Below, in pieces: positions 1 to 8,162 of a stretch of 64,000 nucleotides of DNA. Each line of letters opens with the position of its first letter. Position 1 is the first letter of the stretch. A program made the translations under genes and the position numbers. A model generated the notes under the pieces. It had not been told where the DNA came from and did no database searches. It saw nothing but the letters and a program-made list of their open reading frames with translations. The DNA is from Paramylibacter ulvae (GTDB taxonomy: Bacteria > Pseudomonadota > Alphaproteobacteria > Rhodobacterales > Rhodobacteraceae), in contig NZ_BMZF01000002.1 of assembly GCF_014652655.1 (NCBI RefSeq), positions 248,001-312,000 on the forward strand. Direction: 5' to 3'.

Positions 1-320
1 CGATGCATTCAAAATCGATACTACGAGCGGTTGCAGGTGATATTGCAACCAATCGTCGCAATGTTGATTATTTCCCGTCTTATGAAATCATCAGTAGCTT
101 TCCGTTTCGCGGTGAATTTTTTGCGCAAAACCTTCGCAGCGTAGAACAACGTGGTGTTGATCATGTGATGGCAAATTTCTTTGCAGGGCTTGGTATTGAT
201 GTTGAAAAAATCAAAGCAGACAAAGCCGAACGCACACAGCGCGCCGCAAAACGCAAAGAAGAAGCAAACGAATTGGTTTGCGAAGAAGAACTATTGGCCG
301 CTTTCGGAGACAAAAAATGA
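1..320 (+). CDS. GSCFA domain protein, C-terminal fragment
   Basis: This is the last ~105 residues of a protein whose start lies left of the window; the frame is open to base 1, so the ATG at 3 need not be the true start. The segment with HSKSILRAVAGD, then DYFPSYEII, then FRGEFFAQNLRSV resembles the C-terminal part of GSCFA-domain proteins, an SGNH-hydrolase-like family often found beside polysaccharide genes. The tail is charged and lysine-rich, with a likely short helix. Its TGA stop overlaps the ATG of the next gene (ATGA), so the two are probably translationally coupled. The substrate is unknown; an acyl-esterase or acyltransferase acting on a surface glycan is only an inference from the family and neighbours. 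Confidence 0.7.
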   Translation, partial: MHSKSILRAVAGDIATNRRNVDYFPSYEIISSFPFRGEFFAQNLRSVEQRGVDHVMANFFAGLGIDVEKIKADKAERTQRAAKRKEEANELVCEEELLAAFGDKK

Positions 321-1090
321 AGATCGCCGCAATTGGTAATAGCCACATTGGTGCATTGAAATTGGGCTGGGATTCAATTTCAAAAAAGCACAAAGACGTC
401 GAAATTACATTTTTTGCTGCGGCTCGTGAAGCGTTGCAGGATATGGAATTGAAAGATGGAAAATTGGTTCCGACCAATGACGTGTTGGCGCGTCGATTGG
501 AACAATTTTCAAACGGTGTATCGGCAATTGACCCTGAACAATATGATGCATTTTTCATTGTCGGGGGCTGGAAGATTTTTCCAGTGGATAAGCGTACTTC
601 AACCGCAGTTCAATCAACCATCGCTTCGGATAGTTTTGAAAACACTGTTGGCGGAAACTTGGCAAAACTGTTGCGCTCCGCGACCGACAAACCAATTTAT
701 CTGGGCCACAATCCATTGCGCGCACAGTCCAAGGCATTCGTCAAAGAGTTTAAATCAATGTCGCTTAGTTATGCCCAACGTATCGATGCCGTTCAAAAGG
801 TTGCGCAAGAACATTCTGTAACTGTGGTTTCACAGCCCGTTAAAACGCGAAGTTCTGAATTTTCGACGGTTGAAAAATATGCGAAATCTTCTGCGCGTTT
901 ACGTTCTGCGCAACTCAACGATGTAATCGAAGAAAAGAAAAAACGGAATGAAAAGCGTATTGCGTTGGGTAAAAAGCCACTAAAAATCGCGAACCCAAAA
1001 AAACTAAGCCATGGCAAAAATGAGAAAAGCCATATGAACGGTGATTATGGTGCATTATATATGTCCGCTTTGTTAAGCACGATGAAATAA
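317..1090 (+). CDS. GNSH-motif SGNH-like protein, first of a tandem pair
   Basis: A 257-residue protein of no named family that I recognise. The ATG at 317 overlaps the stop of the GSCFA gene; the longer frame upstream only reads through that gene. It opens with a strand followed by GNSH at residues 7-10, like the first block of SGNH hydrolases where serine is the nucleophile. Near the C-terminus is SHMNGDYG (His about 239), which could supply the catalytic histidine. A lysine- and arginine-rich stretch (about 205-235) precedes it. No signal peptide or membrane segment is visible. A second copy follows at 1123. With a GSCFA protein upstream and sulfotransferases nearby, a role in modifying surface polysaccharide is plausible but not shown. 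Confidence 0.75.
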   Translation: MKIAAIGNSHIGALKLGWDSISKKHKDVEITFFAAAREALQDMELKDGKLVPTNDVLARRLEQFSNGVSAIDPEQYDAFFIVGGWKIFPVDKRTSTAVQSTIASDSFENTVGGNLAKLLRSATDKPIYLGHNPLRAQSKAFVKEFKSMSLSYAQRIDAVQKVAQEHSVTVVSQPVKTRSSEFSTVEKYAKSSARLRSAQLNDVIEEKKKRNEKRIALGKKPLKIANPKKLSHGKNEKSHMNGDYGALYMSALLSTMK

Positions 1091-1122
1091 CGATCCGTGA
1101 TGGTGTTTAGCTGGAGAATATC

Positions 1123-1815
1123 GTGAAAAAAATTGCGTTGATCGGGAATAGCCATGCTGGCGCGCTCAAATAAGGTTGGGACGTTATCTGCGAAGAGTTT
1201 CCAGATGTGTCGGTTACGTTTTTCAGCTCTGCACGTAGAACACTTGGTCAGCTAGAGATCAGCGAAGACAAGTTAATTGCAAATAATGACGAACTAAAAT
1301 CAAAACTTGAATTGTCTTCAAACGGATTGGATAGCATTGATTCCAACGCGTATGATGCATTTTTTGTAATCGGTGGCCAAAAAATATTTGCAGAAGATAA
1401 TCGCCTGTCAGCTGCTGTTAAAAAACTGCTTATGGAAGATGGTTTCAAAACAAGCGTGGGTGCCGTTGTTGTGTTGCGGTTGCGTCAAATAACACAAAAA
1501 CCGATTTGGTTTTCGCCTAATCCGCTAAAAGCGCATTTTGATGATTACATTCAACAATGGAACAACAAAGCGATCGCGTTTGACGATCGAATTAATATGT
1601 TATCAGAAGTATTATCGGAAATAGATGTATCGGTGTTTGCCCAACCAAAAGAAACGCGTAACTCCGAATTTTCCACATCTGAAAAATTTGCTCGTCAGCA
1701 ACCCACATCCACACAGAGTAAACGAAATGGTGGCGATCGGGCACATATGAACGAAGCTTACGGCGTGATCTATATGCGTGCATTTGCCCAACATTTGTCG
1801 GCGCAATTATCATAG
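1123..1815 (+). pseudogene. Second GNSH-motif protein interrupted by an in-frame TAA
   Basis: A paralogue of the preceding gene. From a GTG at 1123 (GGAG upstream at 1113-1116) the frame reads KKIALIGNSHAGALK, then TAA at 1171-1173, then GWDVICEEF and on without further stops to TAG at 1813. In the first copy the same position is leucine (GALKLGW), so one or two base changes would explain the stop. The body keeps FSTSEKFARQ and the C-terminal HMNEAYG, but the basic linker before it is about 25 residues shorter. A GTG at 1207 could start a product without the GNSH motif, which would probably be inactive. It could be a recent pseudogene, a sequencing error or a readthrough gene; I favour a pseudogene. 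Confidence 0.7.
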
Positions 1816-1816
1816 G

Positions 1817-2635
1817 CTACTTTAGAATTGATTTGATCATCTCAAAGTTTTCAACTCCAAATCCTTGATTAAGAGCAAAGTTGAAAAAGTTTTGCTTTAT
1901 TTGCTCTGAACGCTCTTTTTTGATCAGCTTTTTCAATTTTCTTTCGGCAAGGTTTTTATGTGGTTCAAACCCAAATTTGCGGGCATGTTCGACAATGCGA
2001 AGATTGGATTCCGTTTGGTTTTTGGTCAACTCACGAAATTCGATCTTCAATACTTTGTCTTGGTTCGCGTCGAGAATGGACTGTAAGTTTCGCATGTGAT
2101 TAATCACAATTGGCACCTCGCGCCAGATAGCAAAATTTAACAGATCATCGTCTATTTCAGTTTGAGCATAGGGGTCATATGCCCCATCACCTTGTGGCAT
2201 ATGATACATGCCAGTCGTTTTTGCCATCGCACGCGATATTGATTGATCCAAAATAGATGGGCGTACAACGGACACCAAATTAACAGCGTCATATGTGCGA
2301 TAAGCCCAATCAATTACATTTTGCGCCGCTTGCACGGGGTGGGTTTCCTTTTCACCACCCAACATCCAATTTACGTGATCTGCGTATGACACCATGAGCT
2401 TTAACCCATAGACATCAGGTGAATTATCGTCCCCGCCCTTTTTCGCGATCAAATCGATGACATCCTGTTCGCTGACCGTTAAATCACCGCCTTGTTTGAA
2501 TGCTTTCTTGTCTTTGCGGATCAGTGGCATCAGATGCTCACCAGGTACACCCATTCCGCCCAAATCTTGGATGTCCGATCTTAAGAGCGTGCTTCCAGAT
2601 CTTTGGGTTGCGATTAACAGGGTAAGTTTGGCCAT
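1817..2635 (-). CDS. Stf0-like PAPS-dependent sulfotransferase
   Basis: A 272-residue cytoplasmic sulfotransferase. The start at MAKLTLLIATQ is chosen because GAGAA lies upstream and the 5'-phosphosulfate-binding loop ATQRSGSTLL follows at once; the frame extends 24 codons further but that part looks non-coding. LVSVVRPSILDQSISRAMA is the likely 3'-phosphate-binding region. It is a clear paralogue of the genes at 10882 and 11751: all share the loop, GLGG/GMGVP.EHL, KLMVSYA, and a DPYA segment. Family members transfer sulfate from PAPS to sugar or lipid hydroxyls. It converges on the broken GNSH gene (1 base apart) and diverges from the glycosyltransferase at 2752. The acceptor is unknown. Confidence 0.85.
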   Translation of the reverse strand: MAKLTLLIATQRSGSTLLRSDIQDLGGMGVPGEHLMPLIRKDKKAFKQGGDLTVSEQDVIDLIAKKGGDDNSPDVYGLKLMVSYADHVNWMLGGEKETHPVQAAQNVIDWAYRTYDAVNLVSVVRPSILDQSISRAMAKTTGMYHMPQGDGAYDPYAQTEIDDDLLNFAIWREVPIVINHMRNLQSILDANQDKVLKIEFRELTKNQTESNLRIVEHARKFGFEPHKNLAERKLKKLIKKERSEQIKQNFFNFALNQGFGVENFEMIKSILK

Positions 2636-2751
2636 TATAAATTCTCTATATTGGGAGCTTTGCTTAAGAATTATGAGCAAATTATTTATATTGTTATTAC
2701 TTTGCAATGGCGACGCTTACCAGTAAAACGGGCTAAATTTGAGGGATTATT

Positions 2752-4710
2752 ATGACGAACCGTCCGTTGTCTGGCATTGCAATAACTTTAACCCATGCTG
2801 GTGTGATGGATCAGTTGGTAAACGTCGTAAACTGGCACTTAAATCAAGGGGTTATACATGTTTTCATCTATCTTGATCGTCCCTTAAACGATTATTCAGA
2901 ATTGTTTTCGTCTGATCCACGGGTTTCCATTACGCATTGCACAATGGACTATTGGAAAACACGGATCAAAGGGCGCGTTATAAGTGTCGAGGCAAAACAA
3001 ATGTTTGCTTTGAAAACGAGCCTTGATTTAGCCAAAGAAATGGGTGTTCGATACCTTGCATCGATTGACAGTGACGAGCTTGTCTATGCGCCCCAACCAC
3101 TTGCTGATTTGTTGGATAAACAGCCCGAAAATTTTGGATCATTCATGTTAAGCGTGGTCGAGGCACGCCATTCCCCAACCAGCGATGTCACGAACCCTTT
3201 TGGGGCAGATATCTTTTTGAAACGCAATGTTGCCAACACATGGTTCGGTGTGCGAAAGGGCAAGCATACATCCCTGCAACGCAAAGGTTTTTTTGGATAC
3301 ACAACTGGGAAAACGATTTACAAAATCCCTGCGAATTACGCATCCATTGGTGTGCATCGGCCCAACCCCAAGAACGATGAATTAAAGGTATCAAAGCTTG
3401 AATCCTCGTTTGGCCATATTCTTCATTTTGATTGCGGGAATATTGAAACCTGGCGGGCAAAGTGGACGCAGCGCCTTATCGGCACAACGCTTGCGCGGGG
3501 AATGCGCGAAAAGCGTCGTCAACAATTGACGCTATTTGCGAATGCATACACCAATGGTTTGGTAGAGCTGGAACGACTGTATCGCTCATTATTTGTCTTG
3601 CCTCAGAACCAAATTGACCGACTTGAAAGTAAGGGAAATTTGTTTTCACCAAATTTGGCTGATACTGATTTTGATCAGCCGTATTCTGCAAAAAATGTCA
3701 AAGGGTTTAGCAGCTTTGATATTTGCCCTGAATATCCTGTCTTGCCCAGAAACCCCGTCAAATATCAATTTGCAATGGCATGTGATCGCAACTTCGTAAA
3801 GCCTGCGTATGCTTGTATTTTGTCGGTGATGGATAAAATGGATCCAAACCAACCGGTACGGATTTTTTTGCTTGTCGATAGTTTGCTACCCGAAGATTTT
3901 GCACATTTGAATTCGCTTTCTGATGTGTTCAAAAATCTACAGCTACATATTTGTGACGAAACACTTAAGTTGGATCGCGATGTGGGTATCAAGGACAAAA
4001 AGCGCGCAACATTTTCACGACTATATTTGCCAGAACACATTCAATCCGGGCGGGTGATTTATATCGATAGTGATATGTTGGTCATGAAAGACATTTCCTA
4101 TTTGTTCGACATGGATATGGGGGATAATATCATAGCCGGGGCAAGCGATAGCGCCGCGATACGAATCAAATATAATCCGAAATCAATTTCAGCGGATAAA
4201 ATGAACCGTCTTGTGAATATCGCTGGTGGTGAGGAAAACATTTTGGATTACCTCAATGCTGGATTGTTGGTACTAAACATGAATCATCCAGAATACAAAA
4301 ACCGTGCATTACGTAGTTTGGAAATGTTGAAGACCGATGCAACGGCCTTGGTTCAACGTGATCAGGACGCGGTGAATATCGTATTTAGCGGTAAAAAGAT
4401 GCTATTAACCAGCAGGGTTAATTACATGATCCAGTTTTTCTATTCCAGTTATGCTGAAACCTCTGAAATTCAAAAAATTAAAGATGAACATAAAGACGCC
4501 GAAATTTTTCATTTTTCAGGAAAGAAAAAACCGTGGCATTCAGGGGGAATTGCGCCCAAAGAATATTCATTACTTTATCGCGAAACAGTTAAGTTGCTGG
4601 AAGAGAAATGGAATGCGAATTGTGGGTTTACCTATTTGGAAAAACCAAAAACTAGCGTGCCCAATATCGGGCAACGAGTAATTAATAAGATTGCTCGATC
4701 ATTGCGTTGA
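2752..4710 (+). CDS. Two-domain glycosyltransferase: GT2_4/GT92-like plus GT8
   Basis: A 652-residue cytoplasmic protein starting at ATG after GAGGGA. Residues 1 to about 290 form a GT2_4/GT92-like domain: LTHAGVMDQLVNVVNWH, then IDSDELVYAP at about 105 as the metal-binding DxD. From about residue 336 a GT8 domain begins (FAMACDRNFVKPAYACI), with IDSDML near 438, LNAGLLVLNM, QRDQDAVN and HFSGKKKPWH, all typical of bacterial GT8 LPS galactosyl/glucosyltransferases. Both halves keep their DxD motif, so the enzyme may add two sugars or one after another. It lies between sulfotransferase genes, in keeping with a surface-glycan role. The donor sugars cannot be read from the sequence. Confidence 0.85.
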   Translation: MTNRPLSGIAITLTHAGVMDQLVNVVNWHLNQGVIHVFIYLDRPLNDYSELFSSDPRVSITHCTMDYWKTRIKGRVISVEAKQMFALKTSLDLAKEMGVRYLASIDSDELVYAPQPLADLLDKQPENFGSFMLSVVEARHSPTSDVTNPFGADIFLKRNVANTWFGVRKGKHTSLQRKGFFGYTTGKTIYKIPANYASIGVHRPNPKNDELKVSKLESSFGHILHFDCGNIETWRAKWTQRLIGTTLARGMREKRRQQLTLFANAYTNGLVELERLYRSLFVLPQNQIDRLESKGNLFSPNLADTDFDQPYSAKNVKGFSSFDICPEYPVLPRNPVKYQFAMACDRNFVKPAYACILSVMDKMDPNQPVRIFLLVDSLLPEDFAHLNSLSDVFKNLQLHICDETLKLDRDVGIKDKKRATFSRLYLPEHIQSGRVIYIDSDMLVMKDISYLFDMDMGDNIIAGASDSAAIRIKYNPKSISADKMNRLVNIAGGEENILDYLNAGLLVLNMNHPEYKNRALRSLEMLKTDATALVQRDQDAVNIVFSGKKMLLTSRVNYMIQFFYSSYAETSEIQKIKDEHKDAEIFHFSGKKKPWHSGGIAPKEYSLLYRETVKLLEEKWNANCGFTYLEKPKTSVPNIGQRVINKIARSLR

Positions 4711-4712
4711 GA

Positions 4713-5933
4713 TTAGCCGTTTAGGCGACGCCACAATGACACGCCGACTTTTTTCAATTGCCGCGAGAGGTCAGCAATTAAGAAGCGTTTCGAACTGTTT
4801 GCAAGCCGCGCTTGAAGAATTTTACAGGCGCGACGCAAATCGTCATTCACGGTTTTGATGCGTTGTGGAAAATTGGTGTCAGATCCGTTCGTCGCTAGGA
4901 TTTTATCGAGATCTCGAAATGCGAGTGCGCGTGCACTGGGCCCGCAATGCTGTTCAATTGAATCTGCAAGCGCATCCAATTTTTTTATGAGATTGGCATG
5001 TTGCGTATTTGGCGTGGGGGTGTCGGTGTAATGCAATGCTTTCCATTCCGAAAACTCCGGTGTCTTGGTCTGAATCCAGTTTTTGGAAATCCAATCATTT
5101 GACGTTTTATATTTATCGCGCAAATTTTCGGCTACATGTTTTGGTAACAAATCAAAATTTTCAACCTCACCCGCATTATACAAATCCCGAACGATTTTTG
5201 TGCGTGTTTCTTTGTTCGTGATGACCAGCTTATTTAATAGGCGCAATGCAAAACTATTTAATCCGCTTGCGCTTGGATATTGTGGTGCGTCTTGCGACGA
5301 TAGAAATTCTCGGGATGCCGAAGATAGGCCAAGCTCATCGCAAAACCACGTTGTTAAGCCCGGCCCTGAGATGATATCGTCATAGGAGCCAACGCGAAAA
5401 TTATTCGCCCCAACGATATCGCACCACGGTTGAAAACGTTTTTTGTAGTCAAAAAGCTGTTCATCTAAGTCTTCGCAAAACTGCTCGATACTGCGGATTT
5501 CAAAATCAATAAATCCGTCGAGCAATTGTTTGTAATAACTTTCAATCCAACGGTCTTGGCGGCGCAGAACAAGTATAACAACAATTCGATCAAAGTATTG
5601 AAATCGAGACAAATATTGTTTTGCTGTTACCTTGCGGCGCCAAATGGTGAAATTTTCAGAAGATATCAAAACCGACTTTGGCTTTAACCTATTGCAGTCA
5701 TCTATTATGCGCTGATGAATGGCTGCCTGTCGGCGGCGATGTGTAAACGCGCCGTGACCTGAATTTGCACCACTGCGAGTCGTAAGTTGCCCATTCAGAA
5801 CGCTTGCGTAGTCGGGAAAAAAAAGACTTTCGTTTTCCAATAGGTGTTCACGATTGCGTCCGAGTATGTTTTGCAAAAACGTCGTCCCCGTTTTGTGCAT
5901 CCCGATATGAAGATAAAGTGTGGGTTTTGTCAT
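4713..5933 (-). CDS. Sulfotransferase family protein
   Basis: A 406-residue protein starting at MTKPTLYLHIGMHKTGTTFLQ, where HKTGTTFLQ is the PAPS 5'-phosphosulfate loop. VILVLRRQDRWIESYYKQL carries the Arg/Ser-type 3'-phosphate region. The frame is open further upstream, but those codons overlap the end of the glycosyltransferase gene at 5941, so the ATG 7 bases after that stop is preferred. The C-terminal ~100 residues are helical and basic. It is the last gene of a minus-strand operon epimerase-GT2-sulfotransferase (7738 to 4713). It belongs to a different subfamily from the three Stf0-like paralogues, so it probably sulfates another acceptor or position. Confidence 0.85.
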   Translation of the reverse strand: MTKPTLYLHIGMHKTGTTFLQNILGRNREHLLENESLFFPDYASVLNGQLTTRSGANSGHGAFTHRRRQAAIHQRIIDDCNRLKPKSVLISSENFTIWRRKVTAKQYLSRFQYFDRIVVILVLRRQDRWIESYYKQLLDGFIDFEIRSIEQFCEDLDEQLFDYKKRFQPWCDIVGANNFRVGSYDDIISGPGLTTWFCDELGLSSASREFLSSQDAPQYPSASGLNSFALRLLNKLVITNKETRTKIVRDLYNAGEVENFDLLPKHVAENLRDKYKTSNDWISKNWIQTKTPEFSEWKALHYTDTPTPNTQHANLIKKLDALADSIEQHCGPSARALAFRDLDKILATNGSDTNFPQRIKTVNDDLRRACKILQARLANSSKRFLIADLSRQLKKVGVSLWRRLNG

Positions 5934-5940
5934 GAAATGG

Positions 5941-6774
5941 CTAAACCTTTTGGCGCAGGATTGTTTGATAGAAAAACGCCAATATGGGCCGCGACATAGA
6001 TAAGCGTAGCGGCGCCCGCAATAAAAGCGCTGCAAGCGACGGGATCACACCAAGCCCCCAAAATCGCGGCGCGTTTAACATAAACATGCGAATTTCAGCG
6101 CGCAAAAAATCACCACCACCCCTGCGATAGGAAAGACGTTCAGCATCGGCATGCAATAATATTGCATCCACATTATAAAAACTGTGGCGCTGGCGCAGCA
6201 TATTGATCCAAAGCTTGTAATCCTCCAAGCGTCCACCTTGGTATCCGCCTGCGGCGATAACTGCGGATTTTGAATAACAACAATTGTTGTGATTTATGGG
6301 GCTGCGGAAAAACGAATATAGGTTGCGATGTGTAATGCGCCCCGCTGGCAAAGCGCGAATTTTTCGCGTGCCATCGGATTGAAATTCTTCGATTGGGCCC
6401 GAGCAGACCGAAACGTCATTGGCAAGAAAGGCTTGGAGCAGAATTTCAAACCGTCGTGGCAGGTTGTTATCATCGCTATCGCAGCGCATGACCAAATCAT
6501 GTTGGCATTTCGTCAGGCCAAAGTTAAGGCTAATCCCATGCGAGGATTTTTCGGTTTCGAATTGGCGCATCGGAAGTGCGTGTGAAAGTTCGGCCAATAA
6601 TGTTTTGCGTGCGTCGTTGATCGGCCCGTCAATCACAAGGATAATTTCATTTGCAGGCAAGGTTTGCGTGCGCAACGAGTCAAAAAACCGTCTCAGATTT
6701 TCGTCTGATTCCCCAGCGTGAGTAACCGCAAGCACGCTAAACGGCGGAGCATTGTTATGCCGTTGCTCCGCCAT
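5941..6774 (-). CDS. GT2 family glycosyltransferase
   Basis: A 277-residue GT-A glycosyltransferase. FSVLAVTHAGESDENLRRFF at the N-terminus starts the nucleotide-binding fold, ILVIDGP follows, and MRCDSDDNNLP near residue 95 holds the DxD metal site. GGYQGGRLEDYKLW near 200 matches the ED acid/base region of GT2 enzymes. The C-terminal ~60 residues include hydrophobic, amphipathic segments (VIPSLAALLLRAPLRL) that may hold it to the inner membrane. It begins 4 bases after the epimerase stop and ends 7 bases before the sulfotransferase start, so the three are surely co-transcribed. The donor sugar is probably made or reshaped by the epimerase, but its identity is unknown. Confidence 0.88.
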   Translation of the reverse strand: MAEQRHNNAPPFSVLAVTHAGESDENLRRFFDSLRTQTLPANEIILVIDGPINDARKTLLAELSHALPMRQFETEKSSHGISLNFGLTKCQHDLVMRCDSDDNNLPRRFEILLQAFLANDVSVCSGPIEEFQSDGTRKIRALPAGRITHRNLYSFFRSPINHNNCCYSKSAVIAAGGYQGGRLEDYKLWINMLRQRHSFYNVDAILLHADAERLSYRRGGGDFLRAEIRMFMLNAPRFWGLGVIPSLAALLLRAPLRLSMSRPILAFFYQTILRQKV

Positions 6775-6778
6775 CAGG

Positions 6779-7738
6779 TTATTTCAGCAAGTTTTGGTAA
6801 TAATGAAATGTTTGTTTCAATCCGCTGGACAGGCTGGTGATATTTTCACCAAGCAACACTTCGACATCTGATTTTCGCGCGCTCACTTCGCGCGGTTCCG
6901 TTGCCAATAATTCTTTTGCTTCGTCGCGTTGATATTTAAGCGGCTTTTGCGCGGCGGATTCTAATGCGGCAACCACGTCGTTGAGCGATACAGTTTCACC
7001 GCTTCCGATCATGTTCACCTTGTCAAAATGATCGCCGTTGGCCATGCGCTTTGCAAGTGTAGCAACGCCGTTGCCAACATCGCCCGAAAACACAAAATCG
7101 CGGCGTTGTTCGCCATCGCCATTGATGGTCACAGATGTATCTTGCAGCAACGCGCGGGTAAACGCGTGGATCGCGCTTTTCTTTAATTCTGAATGCGTGC
7201 CGTAAACATTGGTAAAACGGACAATCGAAAATTCAGCGCCGCGCAAACCAACCAGCTTTTCAAGAACCATTTCTTCTGCGGCCTTGGACGCGCCATAGAA
7301 ATTTTTAGGGCAATAAACGCTGTCTGTGTTGATTTCAAACGTACCATCAAACAATGCACCAGCAGTAGAAATGAGAATGAATCGATCACCCTCGCGCACG
7401 GATTCCATCACAAATTGCGCTGGGTCTTTGATATTGGCATCGATGAAATCAAGTGGGCGATCCTTGGATTCCGCCACCCGTGTTTCACCAGCCAAGAATA
7501 TAAACGTGCGCGGTGCATCAGCATGTTGATCCAAGAACGGTTTCACAGTCGCATCATTATAATGGGCGATGCATTCTGGCAGTCCCAACTGTTCATGTCC
7601 TGAACACGCATTGCTTAGGTTGTCGATGACAAGTGGTCGAAATTGCGAAAATGCGGGATCTTGCAAAACCGCATCCAAAATATTGCGCCCGACAAAGCCA
7701 TAGCCGCCAACTAAAATCAAAGGATTATCTTGCACCAT
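6779..7738 (-). CDS. NAD-dependent nucleotide-sugar epimerase/dehydratase
   Basis: A 319-residue extended short-chain dehydrogenase. GGYGFVGRNIL at residues 12-22 is the NAD-binding glycine motif, STAGALF the Ser/Thr region, and YGASKAAEE the catalytic YxxxK. VRFTNVYG and RRDFVFSGD are the usual substrate-binding segments of UDP-glucose 4-epimerase-like enzymes. It is first in the minus-strand operon with a GT2 enzyme and a sulfotransferase. The 210 bases upstream are shared with the divergent small gene at 7949 and should hold promoters for both. The exact sugar (UDP-Gal, UDP-GalNAc or a uronic acid) cannot be decided. Confidence 0.82.
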   Translation of the reverse strand: MVQDNPLILVGGYGFVGRNILDAVLQDPAFSQFRPLVIDNLSNACSGHEQLGLPECIAHYNDATVKPFLDQHADAPRTFIFLAGETRVAESKDRPLDFIDANIKDPAQFVMESVREGDRFILISTAGALFDGTFEINTDSVYCPKNFYGASKAAEEMVLEKLVGLRGAEFSIVRFTNVYGTHSELKKSAIHAFTRALLQDTSVTINGDGEQRRDFVFSGDVGNGVATLAKRMANGDHFDKVNMIGSGETVSLNDVVAALESAAQKPLKYQRDEAKELLATEPREVSARKSDVEVLLGENITSLSSGLKQTFHYYQNLLK

Positions 7739-7948
7739 TTAAACACCAAAATTATTACGCATAACGCGCGGTTTCATTTTATGCCTTTTCGCACAGCGCT
7801 GAATGGGTTTCAACATTCAAGTGTCGTTGGGTTTTTCGAAAAAATTGCCCTAATCTTGGTTAGTAAATCTTTAAACCTACGGGGATAACAACTATATCGT
7901 CGGCAATGATGTACTGTTTGGTAATCCAATTTTGGGGCGATTAAAGTT

Positions 7949-8131
7949 ATGACAAAAACACTAGAAGACAAGAAAGCTACGCAAAAGAAGCTTGTAGAAG
8001 AATTGCACAGCAAAGTAGAAGTTAACGAATTGCGAAATCGCGATGCAGTGGCACGTATGGGTATCATGGAAGCAGAATTGCGCATTTTGCAAATTCGCAA
8101 AGAGATTGCGCAAATTGACTCAACAAAATAA
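7949..8131 (+). CDS. Small coiled-coil protein upstream of a glycosyltransferase
   Basis: A 60-residue, highly charged, all-helical protein without signal peptide or membrane segment; the middle reads as heptad repeats (KKLVEELHSKVEVNELRNRD). It starts at ATG with a purine-rich GGGGCGA about 10 bases upstream. It ends 31 bases before the large GT4/GT2 enzyme, which itself has two coiled-coil segments. I do not recognise a family. It might be a partner that binds the coiled coils of the downstream enzyme; this is inference from position and composition. The opposite-strand frame over the same region is cysteine-rich and improbable. Confidence 0.6.
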   Translation: MTKTLEDKKATQKKLVEELHSKVEVNELRNRDAVARMGIMEAELRILQIRKEIAQIDSTK

Positions 8132-8162
8132 GCTGCCAAAAAACGAGAATGTGGGTTGATAC

